Shown here piece by piece: positions 21,300 through 32,600 of a stretch of 64,000 bases of DNA. The notes under the pieces were generated by a model. The model ran no database searches and was not told the DNA's origin. It was given only the letters and a program-made list of their open reading frames with translations. The number at the start of each line of letters is the position of its first letter. Within the stretch, counting starts at the first letter, position 1. The stretch lies in contig JAZHRO010000073.1 of the NCBI GenBank assembly GCA_037157565.1, forward strand, positions 89,444,001 to 89,508,000, given 5' to 3'. The DNA is from Thalassia testudinum (lineage: Eukaryota; Streptophyta; Magnoliopsida; Alismatales; Hydrocharitaceae). Made by a program: the position numbers and the translations under genes.

Positions 21300-22360
21300 A
21301 TTACAAGGAGGTGGGCAGAAACCTTAGGCCGTGTTCAGGTCAACCTGAATCAACTCAGGGAATTGATTTTCCTGGTGGCACTCCATAGTGGCGTGCGTTG
21401 TGCTTTGGCAAATGGAGCATTCACTTGAAGCCTGAAAGATAGAGGCTGCTTGTGGGTTCATGCTGGGGTTTGCTAAAAGCCTATCAAAGTTTTTGTTCAA
21501 CAATTGAATCTGATAAGCCAAATCCTGAGTAGCCCCAGCTTCATGGGCCTCTATCTTCCTCTGCAAAATTGATGGTTTCTTTCTTGATAAGCAAAGGACA
21601 TATGTATGGAATTGTCACTTAATGTTTCAAATAATGCCCAGGCTTCATCCTCAGTTTTGGTCATGAAGGTTCCTACACAGGTTGCATCGATGGTTTGCCT
21701 GTGCCTTTTAGATAATCCGTTATAAAACCTTTCAATCAACTGCCATCTTGGCACTTGATGGTGGGGGCATAACCTAAGAAGGTCATTAAAGCACTCCCAA
21801 ATATTGTGAAATTGCTCCCCTTCCTGTTGAGTAAAACCCATAATCTCTCTTCTATAATGGTTGGTCTTACTCAGAGGAAAATACTTTTTCAAGAATTCTC
21901 CCTTAAGAGTGGCCTAATCATTTACCCTTGCATCGAGGGTATGATGCCAGTGCTTGGCCTTATCCTTTAGGGAGAATGGATATAGAGTCCTCATCAGGGC
22001 TTCATTAGTAAAGCCCTAGAGCTTCATCGTGGAACAGACCTTGGTGAATTCCTCAAGATGCCTGTAGGGATCCTCCTTAGCAGTACCATAAAAAGATGGG
22101 AGCAAAGATATGGTGCTGCTCTTGATTTCATATGGATTATCCACTCCTGGTCTTCGGATAGGTAGGGCTTGATGGGTTGTAGGGAGGAAATAGTCTCTCA
22201 AGTTTCTCTGATTTTCACCAACCCTAATCTCTTCTTCAAATCTTTCTTCAACCATTTTTCTTCTTTCTTGGTTAGCTTTCCTTATAATTCTCTCAGGCTC
22301 AGGGTTGAAGAGTAGACTATTTCTAAGAGAGCACCTACCAAGTATACACCAAGCAAACAC
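21300..22360 (-). pseudogene. Element C gag, disrupted
   Basis: On the minus strand the N-terminus (PEPERIIRKANQERRKM) and the capsid-like domain NPYEIKSSTISLLPSFYG are open from 22360 to 22016. A stop after STMKL stands where element B has Gln, and a second stop near 21915 where a Trp is expected. FLKKYFPLSKTNHYRREIM and CPHHQVPRWQLIERFY follow (21892-21551). After a frame change comes the knuckle CSICQSTTHATMEC (about 21420-21380). The translation start is uncertain: the first clear ATG gives MVEERF near 22255. Confidence 0.85.
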
Positions 22361-22753
22361 AAGGCAAGAGGTCTTTTGTTAATTTAAAGTTCTTTATGGC
22401 CTCTTCTAACTCTTCAGCTTGGCCAAATATAGTCAAAGCAGCTTTTCTCCATTCCCACGTAAGTGGTATAAGAGAAATGAGGCACTTGAAATTTCTAGTC
22501 AATGACTGTTAAGAAGGTTGAGGTTATTTTTAGTCCTTTTTGGGTGATCAATCAAGTTGTCAAATAATTATGCACCCTAAATTGACCTTCGAGTGCCCTA
22601 AAGACATACAGTTTAGTGTAATGATATTCTCAGATGCTCAAGTAAAAAGGTACTCCAAGGGTGGAACCAAGGGATGCAAGGAGGGCGAACCCTTCCTTTG
22701 AGGTGAAGCGCTAGCGGTGCCTCTTAACTACCCTTTAATTCCTTTAAGGGGTG
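22361..22753 (-). other. Element C leader, gag-proximal part
   Basis: Non-coding. On the minus strand it aligns with the leader of element B near 3790-4080 (GGGTAGTTAAGAGGCACC against GGGTAGTTGAGAAGCACT). It is separated from the rest of the leader by F1. Confidence 0.75.
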
Positions 22754-25568
22754 TGATGGGAACACCATCATGAGCCCTAACTAGCTCATTTTGACCTAAA
22801 AAAGAGAATAAAAGCTCCTACATAACCAAGTGAAGGGCCTAATTCAAGGAATAACTATTTTGAAAGAAAAGCAAGAAACAAAGGGTAAAATTACAATTTT
22901 ACCATTGCAGTGCAACATCAGGATTTCTCAGGGGCTAAACATTGGTCAATTGGTCTTAACAAGATAAAAAGTGGGTTGATTCAATCAGAAAAGGGTTAAT
23001 GTGCAATCTAGGAATTAAATGACTTCTTCTAACCCTAAACAGACCCACTTAATTTAACAAGGTTCTAGTCAGGATAAAATTTATCTAAACCCTCTAAAAT
23101 TCATGTAAAAATATCCCCTAGGGTTTAGAACCTTCAATTTGGCCTTTAGAACCTATTTTGACCTAAATAGGGGTCCTAGCTAATTATTCACCCTAAATTG
23201 GGTTTTTGTGTAAAATGCCTAGTCAAACGTGGTCAAACCTAAAATCCAACTTCACCATTGAATTCCTTAGGTCCAAATTAGGTTTATACCAAAATTTGGA
23301 CCTAAGGGGAGGTCACCCTGACCTACTTTGCAAAACAGTCCAACCTAATTATTTTGATGCCCCTAACTTTCGAAAACCTTGCAGAGACCCCCCTATCTTC
23401 CTCGCCACTCTTTACAATTAGGTCCCTCTGCCATTACAATGGAGAAATCCTACTCCGATGAGGATTTAAGAGGGAGATCTCCTTGTTTCCTCAGAGAATC
23501 CCTCTTAGATTTGAAAGGGAGATTCTCTGAGGAATTCCCGACCATGTAAACTCAATCACATGCTCTGATTCGCACCTAATCTCTCATGCGAACGCACGAG
23601 AGATAGGGGTATCTCTCGACCTTCCAAGTCCGGCGAGGTTGCCATGCTTGGAAGCTTGCCTTCCCAGCACAAGGCCCTCTGCCTGTGCCTACAAAAGAAT
23701 CCTTAGACTCGGCCGATCCATCTTAGCTTGGTTTGGCTGGAGAACCACCCTCAATTCATCTCTTCTCCTCCGGCCAAGCATCCAGCGAGCTCCGGCGACA
23801 TCTCCTCCTTCTTCTCGTCACTCTGCCACAATACCAGTGGCAAAGTCTTCTCTGCCTTCGTCGTCCGCGTCGCGCCATACCTGCACACGTGCCAATACCC
23901 CTTTCGTCGTTGCCGTTCCCTCTTCCTTTCATCGTCCGCGGTGGCAGGTATGAGACGACCACCCTCCTCTCTCCTTTCATCTCTTAATTAGGTTAAATCT
24001 CTTTCCCTCTCTCTTCTCTTCATTTCCCCCTTCTTTATTTCTACTTTCGACCCCTCGACACCGCAGACCACCACCATCTTCCTCATCTCCGGCCAACCAC
24101 CGGCGAAGGTGCATCCACCCCTCCACACATCCACACGCCTCGCCACCTACCTTAGAACCTCCGCCATCATCCATTGATCATCATCCGCCCATTCACTGAC
24201 CGCCACACGCACTCTACACTCGCACCGAACACACTCACTTTCACGGTCACAGTCTGACCTAGGCACGCACGCCTAGGCCAGTCTGCTCCATGCCACCCAC
24301 TGCTTCACCTTCGCCATGATATGGTGAAGCTACCCACGTGCTTTAATAGGGTTGCGAGGCCGTATTTGTGAGTTGCAGGTCCGACCCCCTTCCACCATTG
24401 GAGCACGAGCAAAGCTTGCTCGCAAGCTCGCTCTAGGTCACGTTGCTCCAGGCAGTAGAGTCGCAGGTGCGCAGAAACATTCCACAACCCTTTCGCACCT
24501 AGCAATCGAAGCCCACATCGATCACAGTTGCCGTAATTGCACAGGCATCCTCCTGCGGGCGTGCGAAGAAGTAGGTGGGATTTTAGTCCCACCTCGGAAA
24601 TGTTAGGAGCAGGTGAGTGGTTTATACTATTTTTGTGTTTTTACCTTGACGCCTCAAATCATGGGATGAGGTCCCCTCGCCTGCTCACCTGCCTCATCGG
24701 CGAGCCACGCTACGCGGACCTGGCTTACCTGACCCGTTTACCTAGCACTCCTCGTGCACCACCCATGCCGATGCGCCTGGACCTGGGTGCGCGTGACCCG
24801 ACCCAAATACTCGATTGGTTGGCTCTAGGAGAGCGAACCGAAGAGAGAAATAGAGAGAGAGTGTACGTGGGGGAGGGTAGGGGTAGGTTTTGCACTCTTG
24901 TGTGTAGGGAAAGGAAGAAGGGAGAGGAAGCTGCAGCTGCAGAGGAGCTAAGGAAGAAAGGTAGAGAAGGCAGAAGCAAAGAAGGAAGGAGAAGGTACGG
25001 CCAAGCTAAGTAAGGAAGGAAGGAGAAAGAAGGAGAAGGTGCGGCTGAAGAAAAGGCAAAGGCAAAGCTGAAGGAGAAATCAAGGAAGAAGAAGAAGATA
25101 AAGAAGAAAGAGGAAGCTAAGGTAGGAAGAAGAAGCCAAGGACCAGAGTAAGAAGAAGGAAAGAAGAGCCAAAATCAAAGAAGAAGAAAGAAGGCACGGC
25201 TAAAAGAGCTAAAGTCAGAGAAGAGAAAGTCAAAGAAGAAAAGAAAGAAGAGAAGCCAAGAAAGAGAAGGCAGAGAAGGAAAGAAGAACCAAAGAAGAAA
25301 AGAAAGAGGAAGCTAAAGAGAGAGCCAAAAGAAGAAGAATTAACCTTTTTTCTATTCCTCTCAATTTCTCTTTTTTTGCTACATTTTAGTATTCATAAAC
25401 TCCTGCATTATATTTTGAATTAGATTTTGAGTAGATTTAAGTGTTCAAATTACATTGATTGAGATTAGTGAATAAATTCCATTTGCTTCCTGTGTTCGAC
25501 CTCGGACTCAACATTCGAGTAATAAAATTCTTATTTGTTTTCAAGGTGATTTCAACTATACTATGACA
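22754..25568 (+). repeat. F1: solo LTR of a third LTR family, + orientation
   Basis: A 2815-bp sequence starting TGATGGGAACACCATCA and ending ACTATGACA. It matches F2 (27678-30447) along its whole length in opposite orientation, with clear divergence. No internal region, primer site or gag-pol of its family is adjacent; both flanks are element C leader, so it is a solo LTR. TACAAAAG near 23686 corresponds to a proper TATA box in F2. From 24835 to 25340 the strand is almost pure purine. Frames in it are low-complexity and not called. I find no clear target duplication. Confidence 0.75.
24835..25340 (+). repeat. Polypurine-rich tract in F1
   Basis: About 500 bp dominated by GAAGAA, GGAAGGA and AAAGAAG, with few pyrimidines. 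The matching pyrimidine-rich stretch in F2 is about 27900-28340. Long one-sided purine tracts can form triplex DNA; this is inference only. Confidence 0.8.
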
Positions 25569-26504
25569 CATCATTTATCTTATAAATGTTGATCTCGCCA
25601 TATAAACAGGGTGTCCCCCTCCTTAGAGTACTCGGGCAAACATTAATACCACTGTTTTAGAGCAAGATAGGAGGGTTTGCACCGATAAAGAGATCGATGC
25701 CTATAGCTTAAGGGTCCAAGTCCTAGTGTAGTGCCAATAGTGCGTGCTCAGTGCAGGAAGTGTGCATTCACCACGAAAAGTGATTTTTCTTTTGAAAATC
25801 GCAGTCACATTATTCAAACATTTCCTGTATATTTTTCTTTCTTTTCAAGAAGTAATGTGACCACTTGTTTAATCTTTTCAAATTAGTTTAAGTGGTCTTC
25901 TTTAATTATGCACAGATGCAATGCATGTGCAGATAACTGATGTACTAAGATAAGAAATGCATACCTTTCTCTAGCACACTTCTATGCAAAAATGCACACA
26001 ATGCAGTAAGAAAATCTAGATGCTACTCAAGCAATCCTAGATGGTCGTTCTATGGATATGCAGCTTCTAGTAGGCAGTTCAGATTTATTTTCTCTTTTTT
26101 CTTGTAAAAATAAATGCGCAATCAAAAGATCTAACTACCATAGAATGATCCTAGAATCTACAGAATTGGGGACACTCCGCCAAAAACTGGCCCCAGAGTA
26201 CAAGGGCGAGAAAGCAAATAACTAGGCTAATCCTAAAGAGTCTATTCTAAAATTCTAAATCAGAAGTCTAAGAGGAAGAATCCTCCTAGATGGTCCTTCG
26301 TGTGTCTCCACGCATGTGGGATCAAGGCCCATAGCTCCTGTGATTATCTTTGCATGTAGACGTTGCTCAAGGTAGACATCATCTCTCAGCTACACCTGTA
26401 GCCACGTCAGATTCCTCGCATAGAAAAGATAAAGAATGATCAGATAAATGCGCAACTCAGAATAATTAGAAATAAAGTCTGGTGAATTTATTGCGTCTGT
26501 TGCC
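25569..26504 (-). other. Element C leader, LTR-proximal part
   Basis: Non-coding. On the minus strand the first bases after the primer site (GAGGCAACAGACGCAATAAATTC) match the leader start of element B near 2940. The block at 25780-25910 matches B near 3480-3640. F1 separates it from the remaining leader. Confidence 0.8.
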
Positions 26505-26522
26505 TCCCCTGCAACGACGCCA
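26505..26522 (-). other. Primer-binding site of element C (tRNA-Asp type)
   Basis: The minus strand reads TGGCGTCGTTGCAGGGGA, close to the tRNA-Asp complement. It follows the LTR end CCA after two bases, as in element B. Confidence 0.85.
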
Positions 26523-26524
26523 TT

Positions 26525-27677
26525 TGGTCGGGCTTTTTTTTTGCTTGGCAGAAATAATGTATCAGAAAGATATGTCATCACAGTGAATCACATGGCAGAA
26601 AATCTTGATCGAAAATATTTTAATAAAACTAACCACGAAAAGTTAGGATGTCGTATCCACAGGGAGGAATAGATCAATAAATTCATGAATATTTTTCCCT
26701 TCTATTTGTCCAATCGAGTGCAAAATCCATGGTCAAATCCGACGTGAAACACGATAACAAGAAGAAGACACAATAACTTGGGAATGTGAGGTTATATGTG
26801 TAATTTTTCCTCCATAAAATATATAATAAATATGTGATCAATCTATGTAATTTCCAATTGCACATGTACTAGAGAGAAATTGTGTAAATCTTAATCCAAA
26901 TTCAATGTGAAATGATGCACATAACATAAGTTAAGTCAATTCAAGAAAATGTAAGTGCATCATTGCAATTTTACCCAATATATCAAATATTAAAATAAAA
27001 AAATCAGAGTTTGGCAATGGCACTCAATCTAAATACTAATTAACCCTTTACTGTAGAGAAACAGGGGGCTTCGTTCCCCTCGTTGGAGTGCGGAGAGGGA
27101 AGCATGGTTGACGGTGCGAAACTCGAAGGAGGTCGCTGGGGGTGAGGGGATCCTGATGGCGGTGACCCCATCGACGATGGTGGCCGGAGCTGGCCGTTCG
27201 ATGAGGAGATGCTCGTCGGAGGTGGTGGTGTCCACTCGTGCACGTGGGTTGCAAACGGCATATCTGATGGCGTGGTCAGGCTCGTGGCGTCGAGGCGAGG
27301 TGAATGCCGTCGATGGAGAGGAGTGTGGTGGCCGGATGAGGTGGCTGCATGTGGAGATGAATGGCCGGTGTTGGGTTCTTCATGGAGAAGAAGAACAGTG
27401 CATAGAACAGAGGGGAAGGTCGGCTTCTACGACTGTGGTGCGCTTTCGTGGATGGCGCATGCAAGGGCCCGTGGGGCTGCTATGCGGAAGGGTCGTGCGT
27501 GATGAGGGGCGCTAGAGGAGTTGGCGTTAATGTTGGGTTCCTCCTCCCTATTGACGGAGAAGAAGAAGAGGAGGTGGTGATGATGGTGATGAAAGTGGTG
27601 ACGGCGGTGAAGGTGGATGGAATGGCTGATGGTGATGGAGGGTGTTGAGAAAACTTGATCAGGTTTTAAAAAGGTCA
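26525..27677 (-). repeat. Element C 5' LTR, 3' part
   Basis: On the minus strand this aligns with the last 900 bp of the element B LTR, for example AATTGGAAATTACATAGATTGATCA against 2599 onward, and the CTCCCTGTGGATACGAC block. It is cut from the rest of the LTR by F2. The plus-strand GATGGCGGTG-rich part (27060-27650) is its GC-rich leader-like segment. Confidence 0.85.
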
Positions 27678-30447
27678 TGTTGTAGTACAGTTGAAAAAGC
27701 GTTCAAAACAAATACATTTTATTATTCGAAGTTTAAGTCCAAGGTCGAACATAGGAAGAAAATAGAATTTATACACTAATCTTAATAATAGATGCAAGTT
27801 GAACACATAAAATTACTCAAAATCTAGTTCAGAATGTAAAGTATGAGTTTATGAATAATAAAATGTAGCATAAAAGAGAAATTGGACATCTGATTTTGCT
27901 TATTCTCTTTGGCTTGTTATCCTCTTTCTTCACTGTTCTTCTTTCCTTCTTTCTTTCTCTGGCTCTTCTTCTTCTCCTTCTTCTTTCTTCCTTAGCTTTG
28001 GTCCTTCCTTTGTTGTTGGCTTCTTTCCTTCTCTGACTTCTCCTTCCTTAGCTTCTTTGGTTTCGTCTTTGGCTTCTATTCCTTCCTGCCTTGGCCTTTG
28101 TCTTCTTTCTTCTCTTTCTTCCTTATCTTCTCTATGCTCTGGCCTTCAGCTCTTCTTTGCGGCTTCTTCTCCTTAGCCTTTTCCTTAGCTTCCTCTGCGG
28201 CTCCTCCTTAGCTTCCTTCTTCAGTCCTTGCCGTGCCTTCTGCCTTCAGCTTCCTCCTTCCTCTTCAGCTGCACCTTTGGCTTCATCCTCTTTTCTTCCT
28301 TTCCTGCAAAGTGCAAAACCTACCCCTACCCTCCCCAGCGAACTCTCTCTCTTTTCTCTCTTAAGCTCGCTCTCCCAGAGCCATCTCAGGTAAACGGGTC
28401 GGGTTAGTGTGCTAGGGACAAAGCGCACCTACGTGGGTGGTGCGCGAGGAGTGCATAGGTAATCGGGTCAGGCAACCAGGTTCGTGTAGCGTGGGCATAG
28501 ACGAGGCGTGATGGGGAGGGTGGGACCTCACCTTGTGTCAGGAGGCGATAAGCCCCTGACATAATTATAATTTATATCGCTCCACCTCCTCCAAACTTAC
28601 CGAGGTGGGACTAAAAGTCCCACCCACCTCGCATGCACCCGCAGGAGGTGCCTTGCTTGACTGCAGCGACTGCAGTGCCCTGGGACTCCAATTGCTGGCT
28701 TGAGGGGTTCACGAAGGGAGCTTGCGCACCTGGGACCTGGAACCTGGAGTGGGGCTGCCTGGAGTGATGGTTGCTTGCTACTTCAAGCTTGCTCCAATGG
28801 TGGTGGAGGTCAGAACCTGTTCTCAAGTAAAATAACCTTACGACCTCCTTAAATCACACAGGGGGATTCACCGTGACACAGCGAAGGTCTCTCGGTGGGT
28901 GGCGTGGCACGGGGCGGCCTGGGCGTGTGTGCCTAGATCGCTCTGTGGTTGTGGTGATGGGTTTGATCAGCGGCAGTGTGTGGAGTGTGTGGCGGTTGAT
29001 GAAGAGGGGGAGAATGATCAATGGAAGGTGGTGGAGCTTCTAAGGGGTTTGGCGAGGTGGATGGGTGCATGGAATGATGGGAGCACCTTGCCGGTGGTCT
29101 GCCGATGTGGAGATGATGGTGGTGGTCTGCGATTGTCGAGGGGTGAAAACAGAAATAGAGAGGGGGAAAATAAAGAGAAGAGGAAAGGGGAAAGTATCTA
29201 ACCTAGTTTAAGGATGAAGGGGTAAGAGATGGCGGATGGCGTGTACCTGCTACTGCTAGGGATAAAGATCCTAGTTAGAAGTGGGCGGCGACGACGAAGA
29301 GTATGAAGGCGCGTACACAGGTATAGCGCGACACGGATGACGAAGGCAGAGACAACTTTGCACTGGTATTGTGGAAGAGCAATGAGAGGAGGAGGAATAG
29401 GTCGCCGGAGCTTGCTGGGTGTTTGGCCGGAGGAGAAGAGACGAATTTGAGGGGTTGTCTCCAGGTAAACCAAGCTGAGGATGGACAGGAGGACTTGGGG
29501 TGTCTTTTATAGTTGCAGGCAGAGGGCCTTGTGCTTGGAAGGCAAGCTTCCAAGCACGGAAACCTCGCTGGACTTGGAAGGTCAAAAAGACCCAAATCTC
29601 TCATGCATTCGCATGAGAGATTGGGTAGGATTTGGAGTTCGAGATTGCGTTCATACGCATGGGAATTCCTTAGAGAATCTCCCTTTCAAATTTGAGAGGG
29701 ATTCTCTGAGGAATCAAGGAGATATCCCCCTTGAATCCTCGCTGGAGTAGGATTCCTCCCCTGTAATGGTGGAGGGAGCTAATTGCAAAGAATGACGAGG
29801 AAGATAGGGGGTGTCTGCAAGGGTTTTCAAAAGCTAGGGGCATAAATGTAATTGGGTTGGACTATTTTGCAAAGTAGGTCAAGATGAACTCCCTTTAGGT
29901 CCAAATTTTAGTATAAACCTAATTTGAACCTAAGGAATCCAATGGTGAAGTTGGATTTTAGGTTTGACCACGCTTGACTAGGCATTTTACAACAAAACCT
30001 AATTTAGGGCAAATATTTGACTAGGATCCCTATTTAGGTCAAAATAGGTTCCAAATGCCAAATTCAAGGTTCTAAATCCTAGAGGATATTTTTCCATGAA
30101 TTTTAGAGGGTTTAGTTGAATTTTATCCTATCCAGAACCTTGTTAAATTAAGTGGGTCTGTTTTAGGGTTACAAGAGGTCATTTAATTCTCAGATTTCAT
30201 ATTAACCATTTTCTGATTGAACCAACCCACTTTTTATCTTGTTACGACTATTTGACCTATATTTAGCCCTTGAGAAATCCTGTTGTTGTACTGCAATGGT
30301 AAAATTGCAATTTTACCCTTCGTTTCTTACTTTTCTTTTAAACCAATTATTCCTTGAGTTAGGCTCTTCACTTGGTTATGTAGGAGCTTTTGTTATCTTT
30401 TCTAGGTCAAAATGGGCTAGTTAGGGTTCATGATGGGGTTCCCATCA
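27678..30447 (-). repeat. F2: solo LTR of the F family, - orientation
   Basis: A 2770-bp inverted counterpart of F1. On the minus strand it starts TGATGGGAACCCCATCA (hairpin, 7-bp arms) and ends CTACAACA. A TATA box, CTATAAAAG, lies at 29505-29512 on the minus strand. AGGTC occurs at 27672-27676 and again at 30449-30453, one base outside each end, a likely 5-bp target duplication. Both flanks are element C LTR sequence, so F2 inserted into that LTR and later lost its body by LTR-LTR recombination. Confidence 0.75.
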
Positions 30448-30896
30448 GAGGTCGATGAAATTGGAGAACGCCTATGCCACAGTGTTCGTCATGGCCATAG
30501 GGAAGACTTGTTACAGGTGATGTCGAGGGCCGCCCTCCCTATAGCGCAAAGGGAAGATCCTTTAGCCTGTTCCAGATCCACAACGTGCACCTCTCCCTTC
30601 GCATGTGCAACTACTAGATTTGAATGTTGGCAGAGGGAGTGGCAGTGGTGGATAATTATGGGCATGCCCTCCTTCAAATGCTAATTATATTCATGTCCAG
30701 CCACCTATTATTTTTTTCTCTCTGTATGCAAATATCAAATAAGGAGCATAAATGTATGTATTAGAATGCAAAGCAGATACAAAAAAATATTCTTAAGCTA
30801 AGATTAATTACTACTTAGCTTAGGTTATTAAACTATAAGGAAATGTATTCCATATGTACTTAAGCCAAATAAATGTCTAATAAATTGGACTTATCA
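30448..30896 (-). repeat. Element C 5' LTR, 5' part
   Basis: On the minus strand this starts TGATAAGTCC, followed by AT-rich sequence with GGCTTAAGTACATA as in the start of the element B LTR (near 1245). It stops at F2. The base at 30897 belongs to element D. Confidence 0.75.
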
Positions 30897-31200
30897 GCTG
30901 CTTTGAGGTTTTCTAAGTGTTGGCATAAAATTTTTTCGATTTTGCTGTATATCTACCTCCCTATGCCTAAGTTCTTGCATGTCCTCATGCGTGAATATAA
31001 AAGAAAATAAATACAGTAGGGAGTAAGTGGGTAGAGATCACTTGGAATTGCTCCTGAAGTTTAATGTTCAGCACCGGCCAACCTGACAGTATGCAATATG
31101 CGAAAAGGAAATATGCCAAAAGAAAAATATGCTATGTATAGGGTGATGAAAAATATGGATAGATGCTAAGTTTAATGCCTCTAGCTGGGCAAAAACTCAA
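30897..31200 (-). other. Element D spacer downstream of integrase (partial)
   Basis: Non-coding. On the minus strand it carries CTTAGGCATAGGGAGG near 30957-30972, a decayed form of the GCATGGGGG motif found after integrase in B and E. It also has ATGAGGACATGC, as at the equivalent place in E (42775). Confidence 0.6.
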
Positions 31201-32600
31201 TCACACGTCCTCGATAAGATGGATGACTTCTTCAGCTGGAGGAGGTTCCTAGGCCATTAATGGCTTGAGGCGCTAACCATTTACTACAGAAATATGCCCA
31301 GATTTTGGATCCATGATTTGGACCACCCCATTAGGATAGGGGTGAATCACAACAAATGGGCCAGTCCACATGGACTTGAGTTTCCCTGCAAAGAGTTTCA
31401 GTCGTGGATCAAACAACCAGACTTGCTAGTTGGGCATGAATGCTTTCCTTCGGATGTGGTGGTTGTGAAAGGCCTTGGTCATATCCTTGTATATCGTTGC
31501 GTTCTCATAAGCCTCCCACCGGATTTCTTCTAATTCGCTAAGCTGGAGCTTTCTTTCATGACCTCTCGCATCGAGGTCAAGGTTACATTTTCGCACTGCC
31601 CAAAAGGAGTGGTGTTCCAGCTCGAAAAGGTGACAGGCCTTACCAAATACCATGCGATATGGTAACATTCCAAGTGGGGCCTTGTAGGCGGTCCGACATG
31701 CCCAAAGTGCATCAACTAATTTATCGGACCAATCCTTCCTGTCTAGTCTAACCATCTTTTGGAGAATTAGCTTGATTTGACGGTTAGACACTTCAGCTTG
31801 CCCATTAGTCTACGGATGATATGGGGTGCCTATACGGTGATGTACCCCATATTTCTTTAGTAATGACCTGAAGTAGGCATGGATGAAGGGGCTTCCCCTA
31901 TCACTAATCAGAGCGCAGTGTGTTCCGAATCTTGCAAAGATGCATTCCCGTACGAAAGCAATGACAATTTTATGACCAGCCCGTCTCGCCAGGATGGCTT
32001 CAACCCACTTCGAGACATAGTCAACAGCAAGCAATATGTACTCGAAGCCATGCAAATTCAGAAAAGGACCCATAAAATCGATGCCCCAAACATCGAACAC
32101 TTCTACAACCCAGATGGGTTGGAGAGGCATCATGTCTCTCCTGGTCATAGAACCGACCGAATGGCATCGTTTACAACACTGGGCATACTGGTGTGTATCT
32201 CTAAAAATAGTTGGCCAGAAAAATCCTGACTGTAGAACTTTTGCAACGATTTTCCATCCTGGGAAATGACCACCACAAGCATCGCTGTGGCAAAAAGATA
32301 ACACACTAGGAATCTCAGAATTTGGGATGCATCTTCGGATGATTTGATCAGCTCCAATGTGAAAGAGCAGTGGATCATCCTAGAGATATAATTTGGCCTC
32401 TACTGTGAATTTGAGTTTCTGGTCCTTAGATAAGTTTGCGGGAATCTTACTTGTGACAATATAGTTCATGATATTCGCATACCAGGGGAACTCAATAGAG
32501 TGGATTGACAAAAGAGATTCATCCAAAAATTGATCTGAAATAGGAAAGGAGTAAGGGATGTAGGCTGGGTCTAGTCTGGATAAGTGATCCACCACAACAT
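31201..32600 (-). pseudogene. Element D integrase, disrupted
   Basis: Minus strand. The RNase H-integrase linker (VDHLSRLDPAY) is followed by HHCC: CHSDACGGHF and CCKRCHSVG (32300-32170). The core has [17 protein letters not shown] and, after a TAG at 31807-31809 (Gln in relatives), the SNRQIKLIL block with the Glu just before it. The C-terminus reads WLFDPRLKLFAGKLKSMWTGPF to the stop at 31201-31203. In-frame stops near 32379, 31808, 31424 and two near 31270 share one frame, so decay is mainly by point mutation. Confidence 0.85.

Larger units (their letters stand above)
19137..30896 (-). mobile_element. Element C: partial Athila-like retrotransposon carrying A, F1 and F2
   Basis: Read on the minus strand from right to left: 5' LTR (30896 to 26525, split by F2), tRNA-Asp primer site (26522-26505), leader (split by F1), gag, linker, protease, and RT up to 19137. 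RT is cut in the middle of the GTFAF block exactly at the end of the element A 3' LTR, so A inserted into C. The rest of C should lie left of the window. Its proteins are closest to those of element B (same CSIC-x4-H-x4-C knuckle, same linker). The right LTR end abuts element D sequence at 30897. Confidence 0.85.

Noticed and set aside
23639..23991. Overlapping frames of 84-104 codons near a possible TATA box in F1
   Set aside because: Three plus-strand frames and a minus-strand frame overlap here, and F2 does not keep the same frame intact; this is LTR leader sequence.
22754..30447. F1 and F2 as the two LTRs of one element
   Set aside because: They are in opposite orientation, and the sequence between them is element C leader, primer site and LTR, not an internal region of their own.
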